Shown here: positions 1 to 6,881 of the stretch, piece after piece
Layout: each line of letters starts with the position of its first letter
Numbering within the stretch: the first letter of the stretch is position 1
Notes under the pieces: generated by a model
Databases searched by the model: none
Told to the model about the DNA's origin: nothing
The model's input: the letters and a program-made list of their open reading frames with translations, nothing else
Assembly: GCF_003075075.1 (NCBI RefSeq)
Contig: NZ_QCYM01000001.1
Location: 248,001-312,000 of the forward strand
Source of the DNA: Labrenzia sp. 011
Lineage (GTDB): Bacteria > Pseudomonadota > Alphaproteobacteria > Rhizobiales > Stappiaceae
Reading direction: 5' to 3'
Length of the DNA stretch: 64,000 bases
Position numbers and translations under genes: made by a program

Positions 1-890
1 CGCAGGGTGTCCAGGCTGGAGATATCGGTCCTGAACGTCGTCTCCGACGAAACGCTCTTCGCGCCCCGGCCGGGCTCGACCGGGCGCGTGTCTTCCCCCC
101 TGGAAAGCCTGGCAAGACGCAGACCGATCGAACCGTAGCGGCGCGCAAGGTCCGCGGCCTCCATGGTCTGCAGTTGGCCGATGGTGCGGATGCCGTCTCT
201 CTCAAGCTTTTGCTGGAAGACCTTGCCGACACCCCAGATACGGCCAACCGGCATCGCCGCGAGCACCGTGCGGGCTTCCGCTGCGCCGATCACCGAGAAA
301 CCGCGCGGCTTTTCCATGTCCGAGGCCAGTTTCGCCAGGAACTTGTTCGGGGCCAGCCCGACGGACGTGCTGATGCCGATGTCCCTTTCCACCTCCCGCA
401 CGAAACGGGCGAGTGTTTCCGCCGCTGTCGCATGATGCAGGCGTTGCGTTCCCGTGAGGTCGAGAAAGGCCTCGTCGATGGACAGAGGCTCGACCAGGGG
501 CGTCAATGCACGCATGCGTTCGCGGATTTCCTTGCCGACCCGGGCGTATTTCTCCATGTCCGGCCTGATGACCACGGCATCCGGGCAGGCTTCCAGCGCC
601 TTGAACATCGGCATTGCGGAGCGCACGCCATAGATGCGGGCGATGTAACAGCAGGTCGACACGACCCCGCGCTGACCACCGCCGACAATCACCGGCTGGT
701 CGTGCAGTTCCGGATTGTCACGCTTTTCGATGGCCGCGTAAAAGGCGTCGCAGTCGATATGGGCGATCGACAGCGTGTCCAGTTCCGCATGCCTGACAAG
801 CCGCGGACTGCCGCAGGATGGACATCGGGACGAGGACGTCCCGATGCGGATGCCGCAATCCCGGCAAAGGGCTGGATTTTCCGGAACCAT
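1..890 (-). CDS. dinB: DNA polymerase IV (Y-family), 5' part only
   Basis: Error-prone translesion DNA polymerase. About 296 codons are visible; the C-terminal little-finger part lies beyond the left edge. The palm motif [18 protein letters not shown] and the second acidic motif [12 protein letters not shown] carry the metal-binding acidic residues, and the helix-hairpin-helix stretch [10 protein letters not shown] follows. Before the palm there is a short zinc-ribbon-like extension with two CxxC pairs (CRDC and CPSC), which I recall from rhizobial DinB proteins. I chose the ATG at 890; a GTG at 899 is in frame and possible, and neither has a strong ribosome site. The upstream HAD gene ends at 942 in the same frame, so the start cannot lie much further up. 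Probably co-transcribed with the HAD and DUF3572 genes. Confidence 0.93.
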   Translation of the reverse strand, partial: MVPENPALCRDCGIRIGTSSSRCPSCGSPRLVRHAELDTLSIAHIDCDAFYAAIEKRDNPELHDQPVIVGGGQRGVVSTCCYIARIYGVRSAMPMFKALEACPDAVVIRPDMEKYARVGKEIRERMRALTPLVEPLSIDEAFLDLTGTQRLHHATAAETLARFVREVERDIGISTSVGLAPNKFLAKLASDMEKPRGFSVIGAAEARTVLAAMPVGRIWGVGKVFQQKLERDGIRTIGQLQTMEAADLARRYGSIGLRLARLSRGEDTRPVEPGRGAKSVSSETTFRTDISSLDTL

Positions 891-941
891 GTGGGTCACG
901 ACGAGGTCTGCGCGGCAGCTGAGTGCTCCGCTTGTGGCAAG

Positions 942-1610
942 TTACCGGTTCAGGATACCGCCGATGAAGGCCGCAGTCTCCTGCCAATCGCCGGTGACAA
1001 GATCAATATGGGCCTCCTGACGCAGGGATCGCCGGAAGCGCGCGTCGGCGACAAACTGGATCTGGGTGGCCGAAGGCAGCGAGGCATGCACCGAACTGTG
1101 GTTGGTCGGACTGTCGTCGATGAACACGAAGGGGCCGGGCCGTCCGGCGGCGAGCGCCGCGACCGCGCCGCCCTTCGGGCCGGAATTGGCAAGCACGGGA
1201 TAGGGGATGCCCATGCCCGCCAGCAGTGTTTCGCGCAGCGGCTTGTTGTGGCCGCCGGGCAGATTGGTCAGCAGAACGATCTCCCAGTCTCTGGCAAGGC
1301 CGCGCAGGGCGGCATCGGCGCCAGGCACCATTTCCTGCATGTGACAGGCTTCGTCGAAAAAGTCCCGCAGGTGCCGGCGCACGTCGTCGGCGGAAAGCAC
1401 AGGCCCGCCGTTGCTTCCGGCGATGTTCCCCGTCAGACGGTATTCGTATTTCACGAAGACGAGGTCGCGTGCCTGCAGATAGGTTTCCAGATGGCTGATG
1501 AATTGCAGGATCACCTCGTCGACATCGCAGATGATCAGCGGTCTTTGCGTGCGCTGCAGGGCGCGGATCTGGCTGAGGACCTCGGGCAGAACCGGCGTCG
1601 GTTCAGGCAT
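942..1610 (-). CDS. HAD-family hydrolase
   Basis: Predicted 222-residue cytoplasmic HAD-superfamily hydrolase, probably a phosphatase of unknown substrate. Motif I is ICDVDEVIL near residues 27-35, with the nucleophile Asp and the +2 Asp present. Motif II is VLLTN, the conserved Lys is in SGPKGG, and motif III is FVFIDDSP. The cap is a small helical insert after motif I. The start overlaps the end of the DUF3572 gene by 8 bases, which suggests translational coupling. Its presence between DUF3572 and dinB differs from the order I remember in rhizobia, so it may be an insertion specific to this lineage. Substrate cannot be inferred. Confidence 0.88.
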   Translation of the reverse strand: MPEPTPVLPEVLSQIRALQRTQRPLIICDVDEVILQFISHLETYLQARDLVFVKYEYRLTGNIAGSNGGPVLSADDVRRHLRDFFDEACHMQEMVPGADAALRGLARDWEIVLLTNLPGGHNKPLRETLLAGMGIPYPVLANSGPKGGAVAALAAGRPGPFVFIDDSPTNHSSVHASLPSATQIQFVADARFRRSLRQEAHIDLVTGDWQETAAFIGGILNR

Positions 1611-1902
1611 CGTCGTACTGTCCCCCGGAAAGGGTGTAGCGTGCCGCTGCGATCATCGTCGGCCGGACACCGGCATTTTCGCAGAACGCCAGCAGAAGCG
1701 ACTCGTCCGCCATGTAGAATTCGAGCACTCCCATCAGAAACCCCGGTTCCTCGGCGGCTTCCCGAATCATTTCCGGCCCGATTCCGGAAAAGGCGAGGAA
1801 ACGTCCGATCTGCTCCGGATCCTGGCTGAGCTGCAGAAGCGCTTCCGTGGCAATCCCTTGCGCTTCTTCAACGGACAATGACTTGGACTGCATATTTTTC
1901 AT
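1603..1902 (-). CDS. DUF3572 family protein
   Basis: Small 99-residue protein matching the DUF3572 family of alphaproteobacteria; no biochemical function is known to me. It is mostly helical and acidic, with the family-like stretch LAFSGIGPEMIREAAEEPGF in the middle. It sits divergently from divK, as in many Hyphomicrobiales genomes. An AAAGG-type ribosome site lies ahead of the ATG. It heads a likely DUF3572-HAD-dinB transcription unit. Confidence 0.85.
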   Translation of the reverse strand: MKNMQSKSLSVEEAQGIATEALLQLSQDPEQIGRFLAFSGIGPEMIREAAEEPGFLMGVLEFYMADESLLLAFCENAGVRPTMIAAARYTLSGGQYDDA

Positions 1903-1935
1903 TGTGTTTTTTTGCCTTTCTGAAACGATTCCGGG

Positions 1936-1950
1936 TTAGAACGAACCTAA
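1936..1950. promoter_or_regulatory. TTAG-N7-CTAA site between DUF3572 and divK
   Basis: In the 137-base divergent region there is a TTAG, seven bases, CTAA arrangement. It differs by two bases from the CtrA full-site pattern TTAA-N7-TTAA and is itself an inverted repeat. divK is a cell-cycle gene often linked to CtrA control, so the match is suggestive only. Confidence 0.3.
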
Positions 1951-2039
1951 TGCAGGCCGGGGAAGGGTTCTACCGCGGACAATAAAACGCTGCGGTAACA
2001 AATTGGGACCGGCACTCAGCCGGATGAAGGGCCGGAAAT

Positions 2040-2411
2040 ATGGCAAAAACCGTGTTGATCGTAGAAGACAACGAGCTGAACATGAAGTTGTTTCATGATC
2101 TGCTCGAAGCACACGGTTACAATACCTTGCAGACCCGGACCGGTATCGAGGCTCTTGAACTGGCCCGTGAAAACCGGCCGGACCTGATCCTGATGGACAT
2201 TCAGTTGCCGGAGGTCTCCGGCCTCGAGGTCACCAAGTGGATCAAGGAAGACGAGAATATTTCGTCAATTCCCGTCATTGCCGTTACCGCCTTCGCCATG
2301 AAGGGGGATGAAGAGCGGATCCGCCAGGGTGGATGCGAGGCCTATATTTCCAAACCGATTTCCGTCGCGAAATTTCTGGAGACCGTGCGCGGCTATCTGG
2401 GCGAGGCGTGA
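2040..2411 (+). CDS. divK: Single-domain response regulator DivK
   Basis: A 123-residue receiver-only protein. The acidic pocket VEDNE, the phospho-acceptor Asp in [13 protein letters not shown] (about residue 53), the Thr in [11 protein letters not shown] and the Lys in YISKPI are all present. Length and sequence match DivK, which in Caulobacter and relatives sits in the PleC/DivJ/DivL network that controls CtrA activity at division. The start is supported by an AAGGGCCGGAAA stretch upstream. In many relatives divK is followed directly by the diguanylate cyclase pleD; here no such gene follows. Confidence 0.93.
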   Translation: MAKTVLIVEDNELNMKLFHDLLEAHGYNTLQTRTGIEALELARENRPDLILMDIQLPEVSGLEVTKWIKEDENISSIPVIAVTAFAMKGDEERIRQGGCEAYISKPISVAKFLETVRGYLGEA

Positions 2412-2932
2412 CGCCGGATTACCCGCTACGACGTTTCCGGTGAAGAACTCCCCAAGGTTTCGGCCAATCCGACGGTGTTGCTTGTCCCTTGTTCGCCGGT
2501 GAAACAAAGTGTCGAGGCCGCGGAGCCGGACATATTAAGGTTACAAATTTACTAAAAACCATTGCGGCTGTGTATATTTTACGGAAGATGTTGCAATCGG
2601 GTTACAATCGAGTAGTGTAACCGCTGGTCGGGGATTTCCTCGATGGTTTGGTGACGGTAGCGTAATGAGCTGTCGTGACGATCCGGAAATTAAAGATACC
2701 CCTCGGAGTGCTCAGGTCCGCCGCATCTCCTGGGTCCGTGGGGCAGGTCGGCAGGGAACCGGCCGATGAGTGGCCTCCTCGAATGCCGTGTTCCCGCCGA
2801 CCACTATTTTCTCCGCAAATCCGATCGAATTGAGTCAGATAGCCCGGCCTCCGGGCCGTCATGCTGGCTGTCCCGATCTCCGCTCGAGCTCCGGCACGTG
2901 TCGCGGTTTCGCTCTTCCCGTGGGCGAGGCAA
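2412..2932. other. Long non-coding gap after divK
   Basis: I see no convincing gene in these bases. Short open frames exist but show neither a ribosome site nor a recognisable protein. The part from 2530 to 2690 is clearly AT-richer than its surroundings and holds the GGTTACA repeats listed separately. This is the place where pleD is found in many related genomes. Confidence 0.6.
2539..2622. repeat. Three GGTTACA/TGTAACC boxes
   Basis: GGTTACA occurs at 2539-2545 and again at 2600-2606. Its exact reverse complement TGTAACC lies at 2616-2622, giving a 7-base inverted repeat with a 9-base spacer beside a direct copy 61 bases away. The region is AT-rich. It could be a regulator binding region, but no gene start follows on the plus strand. 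Confidence 0.45.
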
Positions 2933-2960
2933 CAAAAAACCCGCCGGGAAAGGCGGGTTT
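2933..2960 (-). terminator. Rho-independent terminator of rpmG
   Basis: Arms AAACCCGCC (2937-2945) and GGCGGGTTT (2952-2960) form a perfect 9-base stem with a 6-base loop. On the minus strand the stem is followed by a run of T. It lies just after the rpmG stop codon at 2986. Confidence 0.9.
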
Positions 2961-2985
2961 CTGCGTAATAGCCGGAAAACCGGAT

Positions 2986-3153
2986 TTACTTGATCTTGGC
3001 TTCCTTGAACTCGACGTGCTTCTTGGCAATCGGGTCATATTTCTTCTTGACCATTTTTTCGGTCATCGTGCGGGAGTTCTTCTTGGTGACATAGAAGAAG
3101 CCGGTGTCCGCCGTGGAGAGGAGCTTGATTTTGATTGTTGTCGCCTTGGCCAT
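2986..3153 (-). CDS. rpmG: 50S ribosomal protein L33
   Basis: A 55-residue ribosomal protein L33 of the large subunit. The sequence begins [20 protein letters not shown] and ends in a basic tail. It lacks the CxxC pairs, so it is the zinc-free form. The open frame extends further upstream, but the conserved start is the ATG at 3153, with an AAGG ribosome site close by. A strong terminator follows at 2933-2960. The gene stands in its usual place next to divK and the NUDIX-DUF983-rnr-topA block. Confidence 0.96.
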   Translation of the reverse strand: MAKATTIKIKLLSTADTGFFYVTKKNSRTMTEKMVKKKYDPIAKKHVEFKEAKIK

Positions 3154-3340
3154 GGCCTTGGATCCTGTTCCTTGTTGTCGGGCATAGGGTTCTTGTGGCC
3201 AGATGGCTGGCGATGAAACTGCCCCAATGTCTGAAATCTGCGCGGAAATTACCCATCGCTGCGCGAAAGTCAAGCACTTGCATCGCTTCGGCGTCATTTT
3301 GACGGGGGTTACGGTCGCCGGTCCGGTGGAAACGGCAAGC

Positions 3341-4087
3341 TCAGAGAAACTCCCTCACGAAGCCGCCGTTGCGAAAGAAGTAGTAGGGGACGGGTGTGGC
3401 CGGAGACAGGTCCGGATCCGCCTCCAGACGCTCCTCAAGGTCGGCAAGGATACGTGTGGTGATCATCGGCAGTTCCTTGCGGCGCGCCTCGTCCAGCGTG
3501 AGCCAGGCGCAGTCCTCCAGTTCTCCTGAAGGGCCCTTGCCGTCCGGCAGCTGACCGGCGATGGCGTCTGCCCACACGCACAGGAAACGCGTATCGAAGC
3601 GGCGTGGGCGCTGCGGCGGCGTGATCGCCCGGGCGATCATGCGCATGCCGCCGAGATCGGGCTGAATGCCCCGTTCCGCAAAGGCCTCGAATCCCCGTCC
3701 CAGACGCAGGGAGGTGTCCGGACTTTTCCTGCCGATGAAAAGGCCGGCTTCCTCGTAGGTCTCGCGGATGGCTGCCAGGGCCAGGGCGCGCACGCGGGCC
3801 GCCGACTTGACGTTCTTCAGATCCGCAGAGAGTTTCGCCTCGACGTCCGGATGATAGGGGCCGACGTTGGCGATCCTGGAATCCGAAGGATCGACGCGCC
3901 CGCCGGGAAAAACGAATTTGCCCGGCATGAAGGCATGGCGCATGTGCCGCCGTCCCATGAGGAGCCGCACGCCGCCGTTGTCGCTGCGATCGAGAATGAG
4001 TAGCGTCGCGGCGTCGCGTGGCCGGATATAGGGATGATTGCCCGCCTGTTCGTCCTTCGCCAGACGCTGCTCGAATGACCCGCTCAT
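3341..4087 (-). CDS. NUDIX hydrolase (NUDT19-like)
   Basis: A 248-residue NUDIX hydrolase that probably cleaves a nucleoside-diphosphate-linked substrate. The box is split: [14 protein letters not shown] carries the first glycine, and after an insert of about 45 residues the core [13 protein letters not shown] supplies the REx2EE metal ligands. Such an insert is typical of the NUDT19/RP2p-like branch, some members of which act on acyl-CoA; the substrate here is unknown. The ATG at 4087 overlaps the stop of the DUF983 gene as ATGA, which fixes the start against a longer open frame. It is the last gene of the block running down from pyrB. Confidence 0.92.
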   Translation of the reverse strand: MSGSFEQRLAKDEQAGNHPYIRPRDAATLLILDRSDNGGVRLLMGRRHMRHAFMPGKFVFPGGRVDPSDSRIANVGPYHPDVEAKLSADLKNVKSAARVRALALAAIRETYEEAGLFIGRKSPDTSLRLGRGFEAFAERGIQPDLGGMRMIARAITPPQRPRRFDTRFLCVWADAIAGQLPDGKGPSGELEDCAWLTLDEARRKELPMITTRILADLEERLEADPDLSPATPVPYYFFRNGGFVREFL

Positions 4088-4566
4088 GAAAGCCTTTCGA
4101 CAGTGGCGGGCGCAGGTGCGGGTACGAACGGCAGGTCGTCTTCGGCATCGGGGTCGAAGCCATGCATGTAGAGCGCCCATTGCAGTCCCACCAGCGCGCC
4201 CTTGATCGGACGCATGAGGGAGAGGGCCAGCAGGATCGTCAGCGGCACCCACAGGCTCATGTGGATCCACAGGGCGGGATGCCAGAGAACCTCCACCGCC
4301 AGAAGCGCCGGGATGATGATGTGGCCGACGATGGTGATGGTGAAATAGGGCGGGGCGTCGTCAGCGCGGTGATGGTGGAATTCCTGACCGCAGCTGGAAC
4401 AGGCATGATTGGTCGCCAGGAATCCGTCAAAAACCTTGCCGTTGCCGCAGTTCATGCATTTGTTGGCCGCGCCGCGCAGCATGGCGGTCAGCACCGGACG
4501 ATGCGGCTTGGCCTGTGCCGGAGCGGCAGCATCCTGGTTTCCATGTGTCTCATAACGAACCGTCAC
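4084..4566 (-). CDS. DUF983 membrane protein
   Basis: A 160-residue protein of the DUF983 family. Near residues 37-62 two CxxC pairs (CMNC and CSSC) form a probable zinc ribbon. Two transmembrane helices follow, at about 78-95 and 103-122. The function of the family is not established. Both ends overlap neighbours by ATGA junctions, rnr upstream and the NUDIX gene downstream, so translation is probably coupled along the operon. Confidence 0.9.
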   Translation of the reverse strand: MTVRYETHGNQDAAAPAQAKPHRPVLTAMLRGAANKCMNCGNGKVFDGFLATNHACSSCGQEFHHHRADDAPPYFTITIVGHIIIPALLAVEVLWHPALWIHMSLWVPLTILLALSLMRPIKGALVGLQWALYMHGFDPDAEDDLPFVPAPAPATVERLS

Positions 4567-6881
4567 GAAGACCTCCTTCGGTTCTTTTTGGCTGGCGAGG
4601 TCTTCGTCCGGCCGCCTTTCGGCGGTCCGCGCCGGGCTTTTGGGGCTGCTTTCCGGATTTGTTTGCCGTCGATGCGACCGTGGCTGACCATTTCGAATGT
4701 CAGCGATCCGGCAAACGGCGCGGCATCAACGAGCCTGACCTCTACCTGATCTCCAAGTTGGTAGGTCTCGCCGGTTTTGTCACCTATCAGCGCGTGCGAC
4801 CCTTCGTCATAGCGGTAATAGTCGGCCCCGATCGTCGAGGCAGGCACGAAGCCGTCCGCGCCGGTGTCCTGCAGGCGCACGAACAGCCCGGATTTCACCA
4901 CTCCGGCGACCCGGCCCTGGAAGGTGGCCCCTATCTGATCGCTCATCCACAAGGCGATCAGACGGTCGATCGTGTCCCGCTCGGCCAGCATGGCGCGACG
5001 TTCGGCCGCGGAGATTTCGGCGCCGATCACATCGAGTTTGCTTTCGATGCCGTCCGGCAACCCGTCATTCCCCAGGCCGAGGGCGGTAATCAGGCCGCGA
5101 TGGACCAGAAGGTCGGCATAGCGTCGGATCGGTGAGGTGAAATGCGCGTAGCGGCGCAGGTTCAGTCCGAAATGGCCGATGTTCTGGGGCGCGTATTCCG
5201 CCTGGGCCTGACTGCGCAGCACCACCTCGTTGACAAGATGTGCATGTGGCGTGTCCTTCACCCGGGACAGGATGCTGTTGAAGGCGGAGGGACGCAGGCC
5301 GCCGGAGGAGGGCAGCTTCATGTTCAGCGTCGAGAGAAATTCCTTGAGCGCTTCCAGTTTCTCGGGCGTGGAGGCGTCGTGAACCCGGTAGAGCAGGGCG
5401 GTCTTCTGCTTCTCCAGTGTCTCCGCGGCCGAAACATTGGCCTGGATCATGAACTCCTCGATCAGCTTGTGCGCGTCCATGCGTTCGGGCACGAAGACGT
5501 GATCGACGGTGCCGTCCTCTTTCAGCTTGATCTTTCGTTCAGGCAGGTCGAGATCCAGCGGTTCGCGATCCTGCCGGCCCTTCTTCAGCACCTCATACGC
5601 CGCCCACAGCGGCTTCAGGACACCTTCCAGAAGGGTTTCGGTCTTTTCGTCGGGAACGCCGTCAATGGCCTTTTGCGCCTGCAGATAGGACAGCCTGGCG
5701 GCGGAGCGCATCAGCACGCGGTGGAAACTGTGGCTGATCTTCCGGCCGGTCTTGTCGAAGACCATCCGAACACCGATCGCCGGTCGGTCTTCCTTTTCCC
5801 TGAGAGAGCACAGCTGGTTGGAGATCCGCTCCGGCAGCATGGGGATCACCCGGTCTGGGAAATAGACCGAATTGCCGCGCAGGCTGGCTTCCCGGTCCAT
5901 GGGCGAGCCCGGCGTCACGTAGCAGGCGACATCGGCGATGGCGACATAGACAATATGGCCGCCTTCGTTCTCCCCGGATGTATCCGGCTCCGCAAAGACG
6001 GCGTCGTCGTGGTCCTTCGCATCCGGCGGATCGATGGTGACAAGCGGGATCTTTCTCCAGTCTTCGCGCTTGCCGAGCTTTTCGATCGGCCTGGCCGCCT
6101 CGGCCTGGGCCTCGACGCTGGCGGGAAAGACATGGGGGATGCCATGGGACTGCAGGGCGATTTCGGAGATCGCCTTTTCCGATTTCATGGCGCCGAAGCG
6201 CTCGACAATCGAGGCCACAGGATGGCCGTAGCGGCCGGAGCGCGTCACCTGAACAGCGACCAGGTCGCCGTCGTCCGCTTCCTTCAGGTCGCCCGGATCG
6301 ATATCCAGTTCACGCTGCTTGCGGTCGATGGGCTCCAGGTAGGGCGGACGGTCTCCGTCCCGTTTCCGCAGAATGCCGAGGATCGCTCCCTGGCGTTTTT
6401 CCAGCACCTTGATGACCCGCGCGGCGTATTCGGCTTCCCCGCCGGTCTCCGCTTCGGTCAGGCGGATCAGCGCCCGGTCGCCCACGCCCGGCTGCGTCGC
6501 CTTGGTCTTGCCGGTCAGGATGAGGATCTTCGGCGGATCGCCGGCCTCAGCGTCCCAGTCCGCAGGAACGCCGAGCAGTTCACCGTCCCGGTCCCGGGCA
6601 ACAATATTGGCCACGAACACCGGCGGCATGTCGCCGGGCCGGATCATGCGCTTGTTGCGTTTCTCAAGCAGTCCCTCTTCGGACAGATCCTTGAGCATTT
6701 TCTTGAGGTGAATGCGGGCGCCGCCGATGATACCGAAATGCCGGGCGATCTCCCGCTTGCCCGCGCGCCCCGGATTGTCCGCGACGAACGCCAGAATATC
6801 CTCGCGGGAGGGCATCTCGCCGGGCACCTTGGCGTGTTTGCGGCCTGTGTGTTTGCGTGTGTTGATCCGTTTTGGGCTCAA
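4563..6881 (-). CDS. rnr: Ribonuclease R
   Basis: A 772-residue 3'-to-5' exoribonuclease of the RNase II/R family, acting in turnover of structured RNA. In order it has an N-terminal winged-helix/HTH segment (about 25-80), cold-shock-like domains, and the RNB catalytic domain with the acidic motif IDPPDAKDHDDAV and the signature HFTSPIRRYADLLVHR. A C-terminal S1 domain (about 645-730) and a Lys/Arg-rich tail follow, as usual for RNase R rather than RNase II. Its ATG overlaps the topA stop codon (ATGA at 6878-6881). Confidence 0.97.
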   Translation of the reverse strand: MSPKRINTRKHTGRKHAKVPGEMPSREDILAFVADNPGRAGKREIARHFGIIGGARIHLKKMLKDLSEEGLLEKRNKRMIRPGDMPPVFVANIVARDRDGELLGVPADWDAEAGDPPKILILTGKTKATQPGVGDRALIRLTEAETGGEAEYAARVIKVLEKRQGAILGILRKRDGDRPPYLEPIDRKQRELDIDPGDLKEADDGDLVAVQVTRSGRYGHPVASIVERFGAMKSEKAISEIALQSHGIPHVFPASVEAQAEAARPIEKLGKREDWRKIPLVTIDPPDAKDHDDAVFAEPDTSGENEGGHIVYVAIADVACYVTPGSPMDREASLRGNSVYFPDRVIPMLPERISNQLCSLREKEDRPAIGVRMVFDKTGRKISHSFHRVLMRSAARLSYLQAQKAIDGVPDEKTETLLEGVLKPLWAAYEVLKKGRQDREPLDLDLPERKIKLKEDGTVDHVFVPERMDAHKLIEEFMIQANVSAAETLEKQKTALLYRVHDASTPEKLEALKEFLSTLNMKLPSSGGLRPSAFNSILSRVKDTPHAHLVNEVVLRSQAQAEYAPQNIGHFGLNLRRYAHFTSPIRRYADLLVHRGLITALGLGNDGLPDGIESKLDVIGAEISAAERRAMLAERDTIDRLIALWMSDQIGATFQGRVAGVVKSGLFVRLQDTGADGFVPASTIGADYYRYDEGSHALIGDKTGETYQLGDQVEVRLVDAAPFAGSLTFEMVSHGRIDGKQIRKAAPKARRGPPKGGRTKTSPAKKNRRRSS

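Noticed and set aside
174-1829. A 551-codon plus-strand frame
   Set aside because: It is the antisense shadow of dinB, the HAD gene and DUF3572, which have clear motifs on the minus strand. The high GC content gives long antisense frames throughout.
2602-2862. An 86-codon frame in the divK-rpmG gap
   Set aside because: No ribosome site, no recognisable features and an odd composition; not supported as a gene.
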